From Halomonas sp. S3-1-1 (GTDB taxonomy: Bacteria; Pseudomonadota; Gammaproteobacteria; Pseudomonadales; Halomonadaceae), in assembly GCF_023757625.1 (NCBI RefSeq), contig NZ_JALGBZ010000001.1, forward strand, positions 372,001 to 436,000: a stretch of 64,000 bases of DNA. Reading direction: 5' to 3'. The notes under the pieces were generated by a model that saw only the letters and a list, made by a program, of their open reading frames with translations, had not been told where the DNA came from and made no database searches. Position numbers and translations under genes: made by a program. Within the stretch, counting starts at the first letter, position 1. Each line of letters opens with the position of its first letter. This document shows positions 8,460 to 16,840 of the stretch, in pieces.

Positions 8460-9701
8460 ATGGATGACAGGACGTTAGCGAAAGCCGTGGATACGGAACT
8501 TTCGCGAAACGAGTTTCGTCTGAACTTTCCTTCTCCGCTTGAAGCGCAGTTCGAAGCCGATACTCAGAGCCGGCGGCGACGCAGCCTGCTGGTTTCGACG
8601 CTGATCGCTACCCCCATTTATTTTCTGTTTCTGGCCAACGACTACACGTTTCGCTCCGGCATTTTCGATTTCGTCCTGCTGGTGCGGCTGGGCGCCGTAC
8701 TGCTGATCGGGGTTCCTGCCTTTTGGATGCTGTATCGGGGGGTAACGCCGTTTTGGCGTGAAACGCTCGTCGCAAATATCGTCGTGGGCGCCATGGTCGC
8801 CTCCTGTATCGTGCTACGTGCCTCCCAGGCTCCCTTTTCGTACTACGACGTGTACTGTTTCGGTTTGATTTTGGTGGCCGGCAACACGTTTTTCCCGCTG
8901 CGATTTACGTTTGCCTGCGTGACCACGGCGGTATGTATCGCGTTCATGCTGGCGACCCTCGTCGGGTATGAGCCCATGCCGGCAGAGGCCAAGTGGTTAG
9001 CGTGCCTGGGAATCTTTTCCACGGCGCTTTTCACGCTGGTCACCTGCTATCGGCTGGAGCGCAACGAACGGCGCGCCTATTTGCTGCTGCTGCGAGAAAG
9101 GATTCGCTCCGGCCACTACCGGCAGGATAACGAAAAACTCTCGAAACTTTCGCTGACCGACCCCCTGACCAATATCGGCAATCGACGTCAGTTTGAAGCC
9201 GCGCTGGACGCCAGGTGGCAAGAAGCGCTCATCTCTCAGGCGCCGCTGAGTCTCTTGATCATCGACGTGGATCACTTCAAAGCCTACAACGACCATTATG
9301 GCCACCCCGAAGGCGATGAGTGCCTGCGACGGATCGCCGCCGCCTTGCAGGCCGAAAGCCGCGAGATCGACCAGGTCGCGCGTATCGGCGGCGAGGAGTT
9401 TGCGCTGCTGCTGGCGAACATCTCTTCATACCAGGCGTACCAAACCGCCGAGCGCGTGCGCCGGCGTATCGAAGCGCTACATATTCCCAATCCCGGCGTC
9501 GCTGAGTCAGCGATCGTGACGGTCAGCATCGGCGTTGCGGTATCTAGCCAAAGTGAGGTGACGGCGCCAAGCGATCTGCTGACCCTGGCCGACGCCGCGC
9601 TCTACCAGGCAAAGCTTGCCGGGCGCAACCGCACCTTCTTGGCCGAAGCGAGTTCCAAACATAGAGTGAATGAGGCGAGCGGGCTTTTGGACACACCATG
9701 A
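8460..9701 (+). CDS. Membrane-anchored diguanylate cyclase (GGDEF)
   Basis: About 413 residues. The N-terminal half has five or six hydrophobic segments (about residues 35-200), followed by a short linker and a GGDEF domain with the active-site motif ARIGGEEFALL near residue 311. It should make cyclic di-GMP from two GTP, signalling surface attachment versus swimming. An inhibitory-site motif RxxD (REID) lies five residues before GGEEF, so product inhibition is expected. No EAL domain is present. The ATG at 8460 has GGGAG five nt upstream; an ATG at 8448 would add four residues. The membrane sensor part resembles no named sensor domain that I can assign. Confidence 0.85.
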   Translation: MDDRTLAKAVDTELSRNEFRLNFPSPLEAQFEADTQSRRRRSLLVSTLIATPIYFLFLANDYTFRSGIFDFVLLVRLGAVLLIGVPAFWMLYRGVTPFWRETLVANIVVGAMVASCIVLRASQAPFSYYDVYCFGLILVAGNTFFPLRFTFACVTTAVCIAFMLATLVGYEPMPAEAKWLACLGIFSTALFTLVTCYRLERNERRAYLLLLRERIRSGHYRQDNEKLSKLSLTDPLTNIGNRRQFEAALDARWQEALISQAPLSLLIIDVDHFKAYNDHYGHPEGDECLRRIAAALQAESREIDQVARIGGEEFALLLANISSYQAYQTAERVRRRIEALHIPNPGVAESAIVTVSIGVAVSSQSEVTAPSDLLTLADAALYQAKLAGRNRTFLAEASSKHRVNEASGLLDTP

Positions 9702-9774
9702 ATGCCACGCTGTCGATTTGACTTTGCTTTCGCGCCAGGCACAAATAGGCCGATTATTTTCGAAGGAGACGGCT

Positions 9775-11040
9775 GTGCAGGGCGATCAAAGCGGTAAATC
9801 CGACGGTTACGAAGCGCTCGAGGTGGCGACGCTGGGCGCACGGTTAGGGGGCGTCGGCGACGTTGCGCGACGCGTGGGCGGTGACCCCGCTCAGTGGGAC
9901 GTGCGTGAGGTGGGCGACGGCAACTTGAACCTGGTGTTCATCGTCACCGGCGAGACGGGCAGCGTGGTGGTCAAGCAGGCGCTGCCCTATGTGCGCATGG
10001 TCGGCGAGAGCTGGCCGCTGCCGCTTTACCGGGCGCACTTCGAGTACTACGCGCTGGTGCGTCAGGCCAAGCGCGCCCCAGGCGTCGCCCCCGAGGTGTA
10101 CTACTTCGACAAGGCCCAGGCGCTGATCGTGATGGAGTATTTGCACCCGCACGTCATCCTGCGCCGCAAGCTGATCAAGGGCGAGCGGGTCGAAGGGCTT
10201 GGCAAGGTGGTGGGCGAGTTCTGCGCGCGCACCGCCTTTCGCGGCTCGGAGCTTTCGCTCTCGAGCCCGGAAAAGAAAGCCGACGTCGGGCTTTTCTCCG
10301 GCAACGTGGCGATTCCCGCCATTACCGAGTCACTGGTGTTCACCGACCCCTATTATGGTGCCGAGATGAATCACCACACGCCCGAGCTTGCCGAGACCGT
10401 GGCGGCGCTTCGCGGTAACGCCCTGCTCAAGGCGAAGGCCCAGCGGATGCTTTTGAAGTTCACCGCCAACACCGAAACCATGATCCACGGCGACCTGCAC
10501 TCCGGCTCGATCATGGCGACCGATGACAGCGTGCGCGTGATCGACCCGGAGTTCTCCCAGTACGGGCCGATGGCGTTTGATCTCGGCATGGCGGTGGCGA
10601 ACTTTCTGATGGCCTACTTCAGCCAGCCCGCCCACCGGGCGCCGGAAGCACTCGAGGCGTATCAGGCGTGGATTCTCGAGGTGATCGGCGAGTGTTTGAA
10701 CCGTTTCGATGACGAGTTTCGCCGCCTCTGGCACACCGAGCGCAGCGGCATTCTCTACCCCCGCGCGCTGTTCGAGGACCAGAATCAGGAGAGCGACACC
10801 GCCTGCGAAACGCTGCTGTTGGAGCTTCGCGACGACGCGCTGGCCTATTGTGGCATCGAGATGCACCGCCGAGTGCTCTCGCTTGCCCACAACGCGGATT
10901 TCGAAGAGATCGAGGACACGGCGCTTCGCGCCAAGCTGGAAACGCGTAATCTCAAGATGGGCGAGGAATTGGTGGTTAACCCTAGCGCGTACCGTAAGGC
11001 CCACGCGCTGCTGGCGCTGGCGCGTGCCTACCATCGGTGA
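9775..11040 (+). CDS. mtnK: 5-methylthioribose kinase MtnK
   Basis: 421 residues. It phosphorylates 5-methylthioribose (MTR) to MTR-1-phosphate, the entry step of the MTR branch of methionine salvage. Choline-kinase-like fold: nucleotide-loop region DGNLNLVFIV near the N-terminus, catalytic loop HGDLHSGSIM and metal-binding DPEFSQYGPMAFDLG. The GTG start at 9775 has a GAAGGAGA site 5 nt upstream; the longer frame back to 9670 would overlap the cyclase gene and has no such site. It converges on the ABC operon and faces mtnB/C/D and mtnA of the same pathway. A kinase rather than MTA phosphorylase at this locus implies MTR is available from nucleosidase action or uptake. Confidence 0.92.
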   Translation: MQGDQSGKSDGYEALEVATLGARLGGVGDVARRVGGDPAQWDVREVGDGNLNLVFIVTGETGSVVVKQALPYVRMVGESWPLPLYRAHFEYYALVRQAKRAPGVAPEVYYFDKAQALIVMEYLHPHVILRRKLIKGERVEGLGKVVGEFCARTAFRGSELSLSSPEKKADVGLFSGNVAIPAITESLVFTDPYYGAEMNHHTPELAETVAALRGNALLKAKAQRMLLKFTANTETMIHGDLHSGSIMATDDSVRVIDPEFSQYGPMAFDLGMAVANFLMAYFSQPAHRAPEALEAYQAWILEVIGECLNRFDDEFRRLWHTERSGILYPRALFEDQNQESDTACETLLLELRDDALAYCGIEMHRRVLSLAHNADFEEIEDTALRAKLETRNLKMGEELVVNPSAYRKAHALLALARAYHR

Positions 11041-11054
11041 GAGGCGAAGACACT

Positions 11055-11091
11055 AACGATAACGCGGGCCTCGGCCCGCGTTATCGTTTTT
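11055..11091. terminator. Bidirectional terminator between mtnK and the ABC binding-protein gene
   Basis: Perfect inverted repeat with arms of 16 bp centred on 11071-11072, GC-rich at the apex and followed on the plus strand by a T-run. Sits between two convergent genes and can serve both. Confidence 0.85.
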
Positions 11092-11096
11092 GGTCG

Positions 11097-12146
11097 TTAC
11101 TGCGCGCCGGTGCCCGGTAGTGGCAGCCAGTCGGCCAGCGCGACATCGGCATGGGCGAACTGCGGCATCTTCTCGGCCAGCGTTTCCATATTAGTGATCG
11201 CGTTGTCGTTCAAAAATTCGCGGGTGATCAGCGTGGGCGGCACGACCACCTGTTGGCCCGGGTCTTCGCCGGCCATCAAAAGCGCCAGGGTTCGCAGCGA
11301 CACTTCGCCGACCACCGTTGGATTGGTGGCGACCGTTGCCGCCCAGGGCGAGCCCGGCTCGCGCATGGCGGCGATGTCCGAAGTGGAGATATCCGCCGAG
11401 TAGATCGAGATATCATCGCCCAGCCCCATTTCATCCACAGCGATTTTCACCCCCGCCGCGAACTCGTTGTAGGGCGCGAAGAACACGTCGATCATCGGGT
11501 TGGCCTGAATCACCGCGCGGGCCTGGTTGGCGACCGAGTTGGCGATGGGGTTGTCCAGCGTGCCGAAAACGGCGGCCTCGGTGACGCTCGGGTGTTCGGC
11601 TTTGAACGCTTCCCAAGCCGCGTTGCGCCGGTCCAGCGGAGCGATGCCTGGCACGTAGACGTAACCCGCTGTGAAGGCGTCGCCGTTGTCCTCGAGGGCC
11701 TGGTCGAGTGCGAGTTCGCCGAGCAGGTAGTCGGATTGCTCGATCTGTGGGATGGCCGGGTTGTCGACCTCTACATCAAAGGCGACCACGTCAATGCCCG
11801 CCTCGACGGCGCGCGCGGCGGCGGCCTGCATGGATTCCGGCAGGCCGTGCTGGATGATGATCCCGTCCACGCCGAGTGCGATCGCTTGGTCGACCATGTC
11901 CGCTTGCAGGGCGGCGTCCTGGCGGCTATCCAGCACGCGCAGGTTCACCCCGAGCGCCTCGGCCTGGGCTTCGACGCCGGACAGATAGGCCTGGAAAAAG
12001 TCGCCGGTGGAGATATAGCGAATCAGTGCGATATCGATGTCTTCCGGGGCGTCGAAGGGCGCCGGACGCGGCTCGGCCGAGGCGGTGCCGATACCGGCGG
12101 CGAGGGTGGCAGCAGCGGTGAGGTGAAGCGCAAAACGTTTGAGCAT
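11097..12146 (-). CDS. Ribose-type ABC transporter substrate-binding protein (candidate methylthioribose-binding)
   Basis: 349 residues with a signal peptide (MLKRFALHLTAAATLAAGIG, cleavage near ASA). The mature protein has the type 1 periplasmic-binding fold seen in RbsB-like proteins: IALIRYISTGDFFQAYLSGVE at the start, GVDGIIIQHG, and later a NPMIDVFFAPYNE segment. It is the last gene of the mtnB-C-D-ATPase-permease-SBP series. The genomic position among methionine-salvage genes makes 5-methylthioribose (a ribose analogue) the best ligand guess; ribose or another pentose/nucleoside is the alternative. Confidence 0.8.
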   Translation of the reverse strand: MLKRFALHLTAAATLAAGIGTASAEPRPAPFDAPEDIDIALIRYISTGDFFQAYLSGVEAQAEALGVNLRVLDSRQDAALQADMVDQAIALGVDGIIIQHGLPESMQAAAARAVEAGIDVVAFDVEVDNPAIPQIEQSDYLLGELALDQALEDNGDAFTAGYVYVPGIAPLDRRNAAWEAFKAEHPSVTEAAVFGTLDNPIANSVANQARAVIQANPMIDVFFAPYNEFAAGVKIAVDEMGLGDDISIYSADISTSDIAAMREPGSPWAATVATNPTVVGEVSLRTLALLMAGEDPGQQVVVPPTLITREFLNDNAITNMETLAEKMPQFAHADVALADWLPLPGTGAQ

Positions 12147-12158
12147 GGCGTGTTCCCG

Positions 12159-12248
12159 TTAGTGTTGTGAGTGGTCTTGATGTTGTGAATGGCCTTGGTG
12201 CTGTGAGTAACCTTAGCGCTGTGAGTAGCCTTAGTGGCGTGAAACGGC
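12159..12248. repeat. Degenerate 18-bp tandem repeat, five units
   Basis: Units begin at 12159, 12177, 12195, 12213 and 12231, each close to TTAGTGCTGTGAGTGGCC. Four fill the spacer between the permease and binding-protein genes; the fifth overlaps the last codons and stop of the permease gene, so the array appears to have grown from the gene's end. Confidence 0.8.
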
Positions 12249-13319
12249 CCCGCGCCGCGAGGCGAGGTAAAAGGTGAACATCAGCGCGAGCACCAGCACG
12301 GCGCCCTTGACGAAATCCTGGGTGTAGTAGGGCGCGTTCATCATCGTCATGCCCTGTAAAAGGATGCCCACGAAGAGGGCGCCCATGGCCGTGCCAAAGG
12401 CGTTGGGCCGCGCCGCGCCCAGCACCGCGAAACCGATCAGCGCCGCGGCGACGCTATCGAGCAGCAGGTTGTTGCCGCTGGCGATGTCGCCTCGGCCCAG
12501 GCGCGCGGCGAGCAGTACGCCGCCGATGGCCGCGGTGACGCCGGAGATCATGTAAGCCGCGATCTTGTAGCGCTCGACCGGCGCCCCCACCAGCGCGGTG
12601 GCGCGCTCGTTGGAGCCGATGGCGTACATCAGCCGCCCGTGGCGGGTGAAGCCTAGAAAGAGCCACACCGCCAGCGCGATCAGCAGAAAAACGACCACCG
12701 GTACGGGGATCAGCCGCTCGATCACCAGATCGAAGCGGTGGCGGCCCAGCCACAAAAACGCCTCTGAGAAGATGCCCTGCGCCGTTGAGCCGTCGGTGAG
12801 CGTCATGCCGGTAGCGATCGAATTCCCTTGGGTGGGAATACGCTGGAGGCCGATCAAAAGAAACATCATTCCGAGCGTGGCGAGCAGGTCGGGAATGCGG
12901 CACTTCACGATCAAAAGCCCGTTGATCAGCCCGACCAGCGCGCCCATCAATAGACACAGCGCCACCGCCACCACGGCGGACTGTTCGAGCACCACCATGA
13001 CGTAGGCGGCGAGCATCAGCGAGGTGGTGGCCACCGCGCCGATGGAAAGATCGAACCCGCCGACCACGAGCGTGGTGGTCACGCCCAAGGCCAAAATACC
13101 GGTAATGGCCACGGACTGCAGCACGAACACCGCCGAGCGCGGGTTGGCGAAGCCGGGCGCGGCCAAGCTGAAGTAGATCACCAGCCCTGCCAGCAGCAGC
13201 AAAAAGCCGTAACGAATGGCGAACTCGAGGGCCTGAGCCTTGGCGCTGGCCGTGCTAGCCGTTGCCGGCGGCTTGGGCGACGAGGGTGTCGAGGTCGAGG
13301 TTCTGGTTGAGTTGCTCAC
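12231..13319 (-). CDS. Ribose-type ABC transporter permease (candidate methylthioribose uptake)
   Basis: 362 residues. After a Ser/Thr/Pro-rich N-terminal tail (about 30 residues) come eight to ten hydrophobic segments, including VGGFDLSIGAVATTS, the conserved loop of RbsC-type permeases, and the ALIGFAVLGAARPNAFGT region. The GTG at 13319 is chosen for the GAAGGAG site 9 nt upstream; an ATG at 13346 lies before that site. The start lies about 65 bp inside the ATPase gene's 3' end, an unusually long overlap suggesting tight coupling. Forms the channel for the adjacent binding protein and ATPase. Confidence 0.82.
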   Translation of the reverse strand: MSNSTRTSTSTPSSPKPPATASTASAKAQALEFAIRYGFLLLLAGLVIYFSLAAPGFANPRSAVFVLQSVAITGILALGVTTTLVVGGFDLSIGAVATTSLMLAAYVMVVLEQSAVVAVALCLLMGALVGLINGLLIVKCRIPDLLATLGMMFLLIGLQRIPTQGNSIATGMTLTDGSTAQGIFSEAFLWLGRHRFDLVIERLIPVPVVVFLLIALAVWLFLGFTRHGRLMYAIGSNERATALVGAPVERYKIAAYMISGVTAAIGGVLLAARLGRGDIASGNNLLLDSVAAALIGFAVLGAARPNAFGTAMGALFVGILLQGMTMMNAPYYTQDFVKGAVLVLALMFTFYLASRRGAVSRH

Positions 13320-14745
13320 CGGCAATGGCTCCTTCGTGTAAAACAATGATGCGATCGGCGATTTCGATCGCCTCGTCGATATCGGAAACGAACACTAATG
13401 TGGCACGCCCGGGGGCGCTTTCGCGGATATGGCGGCCGATATCCCGACGCGCGCCGATGTCCACGCCCTGAAATGGCTCGTCGAGCAGCAGCACCCGGCA
13501 GCGCGTCTGCAGCCAGCGCCCGATCATCACCTTCTGCTGATTGCCACCGGAGAGCGTAGTGATGGGCTCATCCAGCGACTGGCACTTGATACCGAGCGTG
13601 TCGACCATCCGTGCGGTGGCGCGCGTTTGGCGGGCGGCGCTCAAAAACGGCCCGTGGGAAAACGCTTTCAGAAAGGGCAGGGTCAGGTTGTCGGTGATGC
13701 TGAAATCCTTCACCACGGCGTTGCTGGCCCGGTCCTTGACCGACATGAACACCCCCGCCGCCAGCGCCTCGCGCACGCTGGCGGGGCGGTAAGCGCGGCC
13801 ATCCAGGCGCATCTGCCCGCTGTGTAGCGGGCGCTGGCCAAACAGGGTCTCGGCCAGTGCTTCCATACCGCTGCCCAGTAGCCCGGTAAAGGCCACCACT
13901 TCGCCGTCGCAGGCTTCGACATCGACCGGTGCGGCCTCCGGGGCCAGGCGCACGCCGCTTAGCGACAGCACCGGTGCGCCGGCGGTAACCGGGGTGATCG
14001 CGGCGGCGGCCATCGTCTGGCCCAGCATCGCGTGAACCGCGCCGCTGACGTCCAGCGGCGCCTGCTCGAACACGCCAGATACTTGGCCGTCGCGCAGGCA
14101 GATGATGCGGTCGGCCAGGCGCTTGATGTCGGACATGCGGTGCGAGATATAGAGAATCGCCACGCCCTGGTCGCGCAGGCGCTCGAGTACCTGGAACAGC
14201 CGCTCGGCTTCCCCGGCGGAGAGCGACGAGGTCGGCTCGTCGAGAATCAGCACTTTCGGCGTATGGGCCATCGCCCGGGCAATACCGATCATCTGCCGGT
14301 CCGCCACGGTGAGGTCCGCCACCCTGGCGTTGAGATCAAAAGTGAGTCCCATGGTGCGGGCGATCTCTTCGGCTTGCGCATTGAGCGTCCGGCGGCCCAC
14401 CCACAGGCCGTACTCGCGGGCGGCGAGCCGGTCGAGCATCAGGTTGTCGGCCACGGATAAATCCGGAATGACGCCGTCGTCGATCGACTGATGAACGGTC
14501 ACCACGCCCCGGTGGATCGCCGCGCGGGCACTCAAGGGGCGGTAGTCGTCGCCGGCCAGAGTCATCTGGCCGGTGCCCGCCGCGTGGTAGCCGCTGATCA
14601 CTTTCACCAGCGTCGACTTGCCTGCACCGTTGGCGCCCATCAGCACGGTGACCTCTCCGGCCTCCAGGCAAAGGTCCACGCCGCGCAGCACCTCGTTGCT
14701 ACCGAAGGATTTATGAATCCCCTCGAGATCCAGTACGGTGGGCAA
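13255..14745 (-). CDS. Ribose-type ABC transporter ATP-binding protein, two ATPase domains
   Basis: 496 residues with two nucleotide-binding domains as in RbsA. The first has Walker A GANGAGKST, a degenerate signature in the LTVADRQMIGIARAM region and Walker B VLILDEPTSSLS. The second lacks a standard Walker A (GLLGSGMEALAE), which is usual for the C-terminal half of RbsA-like proteins, but has LSGGNQQKVMIGRWL and VLLLDEPFQGVD. A TTG start is preceded by AAGGAG. Lies 166 nt downstream of mtnD in the same direction, with a hairpin in the gap. Confidence 0.85.
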   Translation of the reverse strand: MPTVLDLEGIHKSFGSNEVLRGVDLCLEAGEVTVLMGANGAGKSTLVKVISGYHAAGTGQMTLAGDDYRPLSARAAIHRGVVTVHQSIDDGVIPDLSVADNLMLDRLAAREYGLWVGRRTLNAQAEEIARTMGLTFDLNARVADLTVADRQMIGIARAMAHTPKVLILDEPTSSLSAGEAERLFQVLERLRDQGVAILYISHRMSDIKRLADRIICLRDGQVSGVFEQAPLDVSGAVHAMLGQTMAAAAITPVTAGAPVLSLSGVRLAPEAAPVDVEACDGEVVAFTGLLGSGMEALAETLFGQRPLHSGQMRLDGRAYRPASVREALAAGVFMSVKDRASNAVVKDFSITDNLTLPFLKAFSHGPFLSAARQTRATARMVDTLGIKCQSLDEPITTLSGGNQQKVMIGRWLQTRCRVLLLDEPFQGVDIGARRDIGRHIRESAPGRATLVFVSDIDEAIEIADRIIVLHEGAIAGEQLNQNLDLDTLVAQAAGNG

Positions 14746-14871
14746 AGGGCGTCTCCTTGTGGTTGGGGAACGAGTCGTTGGGCGCGGGCACGAGCCAATC
14801 TCAAGGCGCGAACGTGGGATCGCGCCCGAGTCGAGGGCGAAAAATCATCGTGAAAGGGGCGTGCAAAGTCA

Positions 14872-14895
14872 ACCGCGCGGCGCAGGCCGCGCGGT
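14872..14895. other. Intercistronic hairpin between mtnD and the ABC transporter genes
   Basis: Perfect 10-bp arms (ACCGCGCGGC and its complement) with a 4-base loop. On the minus strand no T-run follows, so it is more likely an RNA-processing or stability element, or an attenuator, than a simple terminator. Confidence 0.55.
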
Positions 14896-14911
14896 GAACG
14901 GGAGGTTCGCT

Positions 14912-15460
14912 CTAAAGCTGGTCGAGACGATCGAAACGTCCGGCGATATCGCTCTCGGTCCAGTGCGGCACCCAGCCTTCGACGTTGTCGAAGAAACGCA
15001 GCGCGGTGAATTCCGGCGCGGGGCCCATGTCGAACCAGTGCGGGGTGTTGGCCGGCACGCTGATCAGATCCCCCTGGGTGCAGAGCACCTGGTATACCTT
15101 GTCGTCGAGATGCAGGCAGAACAGCCCCTGACCCTTGACGAAAAAGCGCACTTCGTCCTCGTGATGACGGTGCTCGTTGAGAAACTTCTGGCGCATCGCG
15201 TCCTTCTCCGGATGCGTGGCCACCATGTGCAGCACGTCCACCGTCTGGTAGCCGCCTTCGGCCTTGAGGCGTTCGATGTCCGCTTCATACAGCGCCAGAA
15301 TCTCCTCCTGGGTGGCGTCATCGGCAATCTCGCCGGGCGTTTCCCAGCGTTCGAACCGCACGCCGACCCGGTCGAGTTCGGCCTTGATCTGCGCGCCGTC
15401 CTGGATATCCATCAGCGCGGCCTGCGGGTTCTGGTCGGCAAACACCTTGAGTTGTGACAT
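14912..15460 (-). CDS. mtnD: Acireductone dioxygenase MtnD
   Basis: 182 residues. Oxidises the acireductone from MtnC to the 2-keto acid of methionine plus formate (Fe form). Cupin motif with metal ligands is visible as HRHHEDEVRFFVKG near residue 100 and the second cupin motif as NTPHWFDMG. Strong AAGGAG site before the ATG. Third gene of the minus-strand mtnBCD order; the ABC transporter genes follow. Confidence 0.93.
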   Translation of the reverse strand: MSQLKVFADQNPQAALMDIQDGAQIKAELDRVGVRFERWETPGEIADDATQEEILALYEADIERLKAEGGYQTVDVLHMVATHPEKDAMRQKFLNEHRHHEDEVRFFVKGQGLFCLHLDDKVYQVLCTQGDLISVPANTPHWFDMGPAPEFTALRFFDNVEGWVPHWTESDIAGRFDRLDQL

Positions 15461-15490
15461 GGGGCGCTCCTTTGAAATTGGCGTTATCGG

Positions 15491-16177
15491 TTAAAGGGTA
15501 ATGTCGTCGAAGCTTGCCACAACGCCGTGCTCGGTGCCCGCCTGCGTGCCTTCGCGCACCAGCTGCAGCGTCTTGACGCCTGCAAGCGCGGCGGCGTCGA
15601 GCTCTTCGACCACGTCCGATAGAAACAGGATCGACGCCGGGGCGAGCGCGAGCGCTTCAGCGATGCGCCGGTAGGCATCCGCCTCGCGCTTGTGGCCAAT
15701 GTGGGTGTCGAAGTGGCCGTCGAACAGCGCCGTGAGATCACCGGCCTCGCTGTGGCCAAACAGCAGCTTCTGCGCCTGCACCGAGCCCGAGGAGTAGACG
15801 TAAAGCGCGATGCCCGCATCCTTCCACTGGCGAAGGCGCGGAGCCACATCATCGTACAGATGGCCCTTGAACGCGCCGCGCCCGTAGCCGTCCGCCCAGA
15901 TCATGCCCTGCAGCGCCTTGAGCGCGGTGACCTTCTGGTCGGTCTCGATCCAGTAGAGCAGCGCCTCGATGACCTCGTCGAGGCTCGCCTCGGGTTTTGC
16001 AAGCTCGCGGCGCACGGCGTCGATCTGCTCGGCGACCTCGGGCTGGGCGCTGTGGGTGTTCACGAACTCGGGCAACTGGTCGTGGGCGTAGGGGAACAGC
16101 ACGTCGTGCACGAAACGGATGTCGGTGGTGGTGCCTTCGACATCCATGACCACGGCGCGGATAGTGGAATTACTCAT
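15491..16177 (-). CDS. mtnC: Enolase-phosphatase MtnC
   Basis: 228 residues, HAD superfamily. Bifunctional enolisation and dephosphorylation of 2,3-diketo-5-methylthiopentyl-1-phosphate. The E1-type HAD motif is MDVEGTTTDI near residue 11; YVYSSGSVQAQKLLFG and FLSDVVEELDAA supply the later HAD motifs. The ATG at 16177 overlaps the mtnB stop by 4 nt, so a longer open frame upstream on the same strand is just an mtnB shadow. Confidence 0.93.
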   Translation of the reverse strand: MSNSTIRAVVMDVEGTTTDIRFVHDVLFPYAHDQLPEFVNTHSAQPEVAEQIDAVRRELAKPEASLDEVIEALLYWIETDQKVTALKALQGMIWADGYGRGAFKGHLYDDVAPRLRQWKDAGIALYVYSSGSVQAQKLLFGHSEAGDLTALFDGHFDTHIGHKREADAYRRIAEALALAPASILFLSDVVEELDAAALAGVKTLQLVREGTQAGTEHGVVASFDDITL

Positions 16178-16758
16178 GAGTAGCGGCTCTCTTCCAGGAC
16201 ACAGGCAAGCAGAAATTCGATCGCTTCCAGATGGCGTCGGCACTCGGCGATGGACGCCCCCACGGCATAGATGCCGTGGCCCTCGACCAGAAAGCCCCAG
16301 GGCATCGGCCAACCGGCTTCTACATGACGCGAAAGCTCGGCCATATCCTGAGAATTGGGGACGACCGGCAGCGTGATCGCGGCGGCGTGGGTCGTGTTGC
16401 CCGACAGCGCTTTCTGCATCTCGAAGCCTTCGAGCGCAATGCCTTGGGGGAAGCGGCGCGAGAGCACGGTGCTCGCCACGGTGTGAACGTGCAGCACGCA
16501 ACCGATCGTCGAGTCGAGCCGGTAGAGTGCGGCGTGCAAGTCGCTTTCGGCACTCGGTTTGCCCGTGCCTTCGAGCACGCGGCCGTGCGCGTCGCACAAG
16601 AGCAGGTCATCTTCGCGCACGCGGGTCTTGTCGACGCCGGAGGCGGTGACGAGATACCCGCGCTCGGCGCGAACGGAGAAATTGCCGCCGGTGGCCGGGG
16701 TCCAGCCGTTGTTGGCGGCCCAGCCGATGGCCGCCAGCAATTCGTCTTTTGAGGTCAT
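16174..16758 (-). CDS. mtnB: Methylthioribulose-1-phosphate dehydratase MtnB
   Basis: 194 residues, class II aldolase/adducin family. Dehydrates methylthioribulose-1-phosphate. Seen: the N-terminal TGGNFSVRAERGY segment, and the zinc-ligand pair in CVLHVHTVAST about residue 95, with a further His in the C-terminal third (VEGHGIYAVG). First gene of the minus-strand methionine-salvage operon, divergent from mtnA across 82 bp. Confidence 0.93.
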   Translation of the reverse strand: MTSKDELLAAIGWAANNGWTPATGGNFSVRAERGYLVTASGVDKTRVREDDLLLCDAHGRVLEGTGKPSAESDLHAALYRLDSTIGCVLHVHTVASTVLSRRFPQGIALEGFEMQKALSGNTTHAAAITLPVVPNSQDMAELSRHVEAGWPMPWGFLVEGHGIYAVGASIAECRRHLEAIEFLLACVLEESRYS

Positions 16759-16840
16759 GCGCGGTACCGGTCGTTATCCAAAGCGCTTCATTCTATATGA
16801 TATGCTCCGCGCGTGATAAGCCGCCCTTCAGGAGTTGCCC
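16759..16840. promoter_or_regulatory. Divergent mtnB / mtnA promoter region
   Basis: 82 bp between divergent starts. A TATGAT at 16796-16801 can serve as -10 for mtnA and an overlapping AT-rich stretch can serve mtnB, but -35 matches are poor on both strands. Too short for a SAM riboswitch. Confidence 0.45.

Noticed and set aside
12159-12248. CRISPR array
   Set aside because: Units are contiguous 18-bp tandem copies without spacers, and no cas genes are present.
16759-16840. SAM riboswitch in front of the methionine-salvage genes
   Set aside because: The divergent gap is only 82 bp and shows no riboswitch-like helices.
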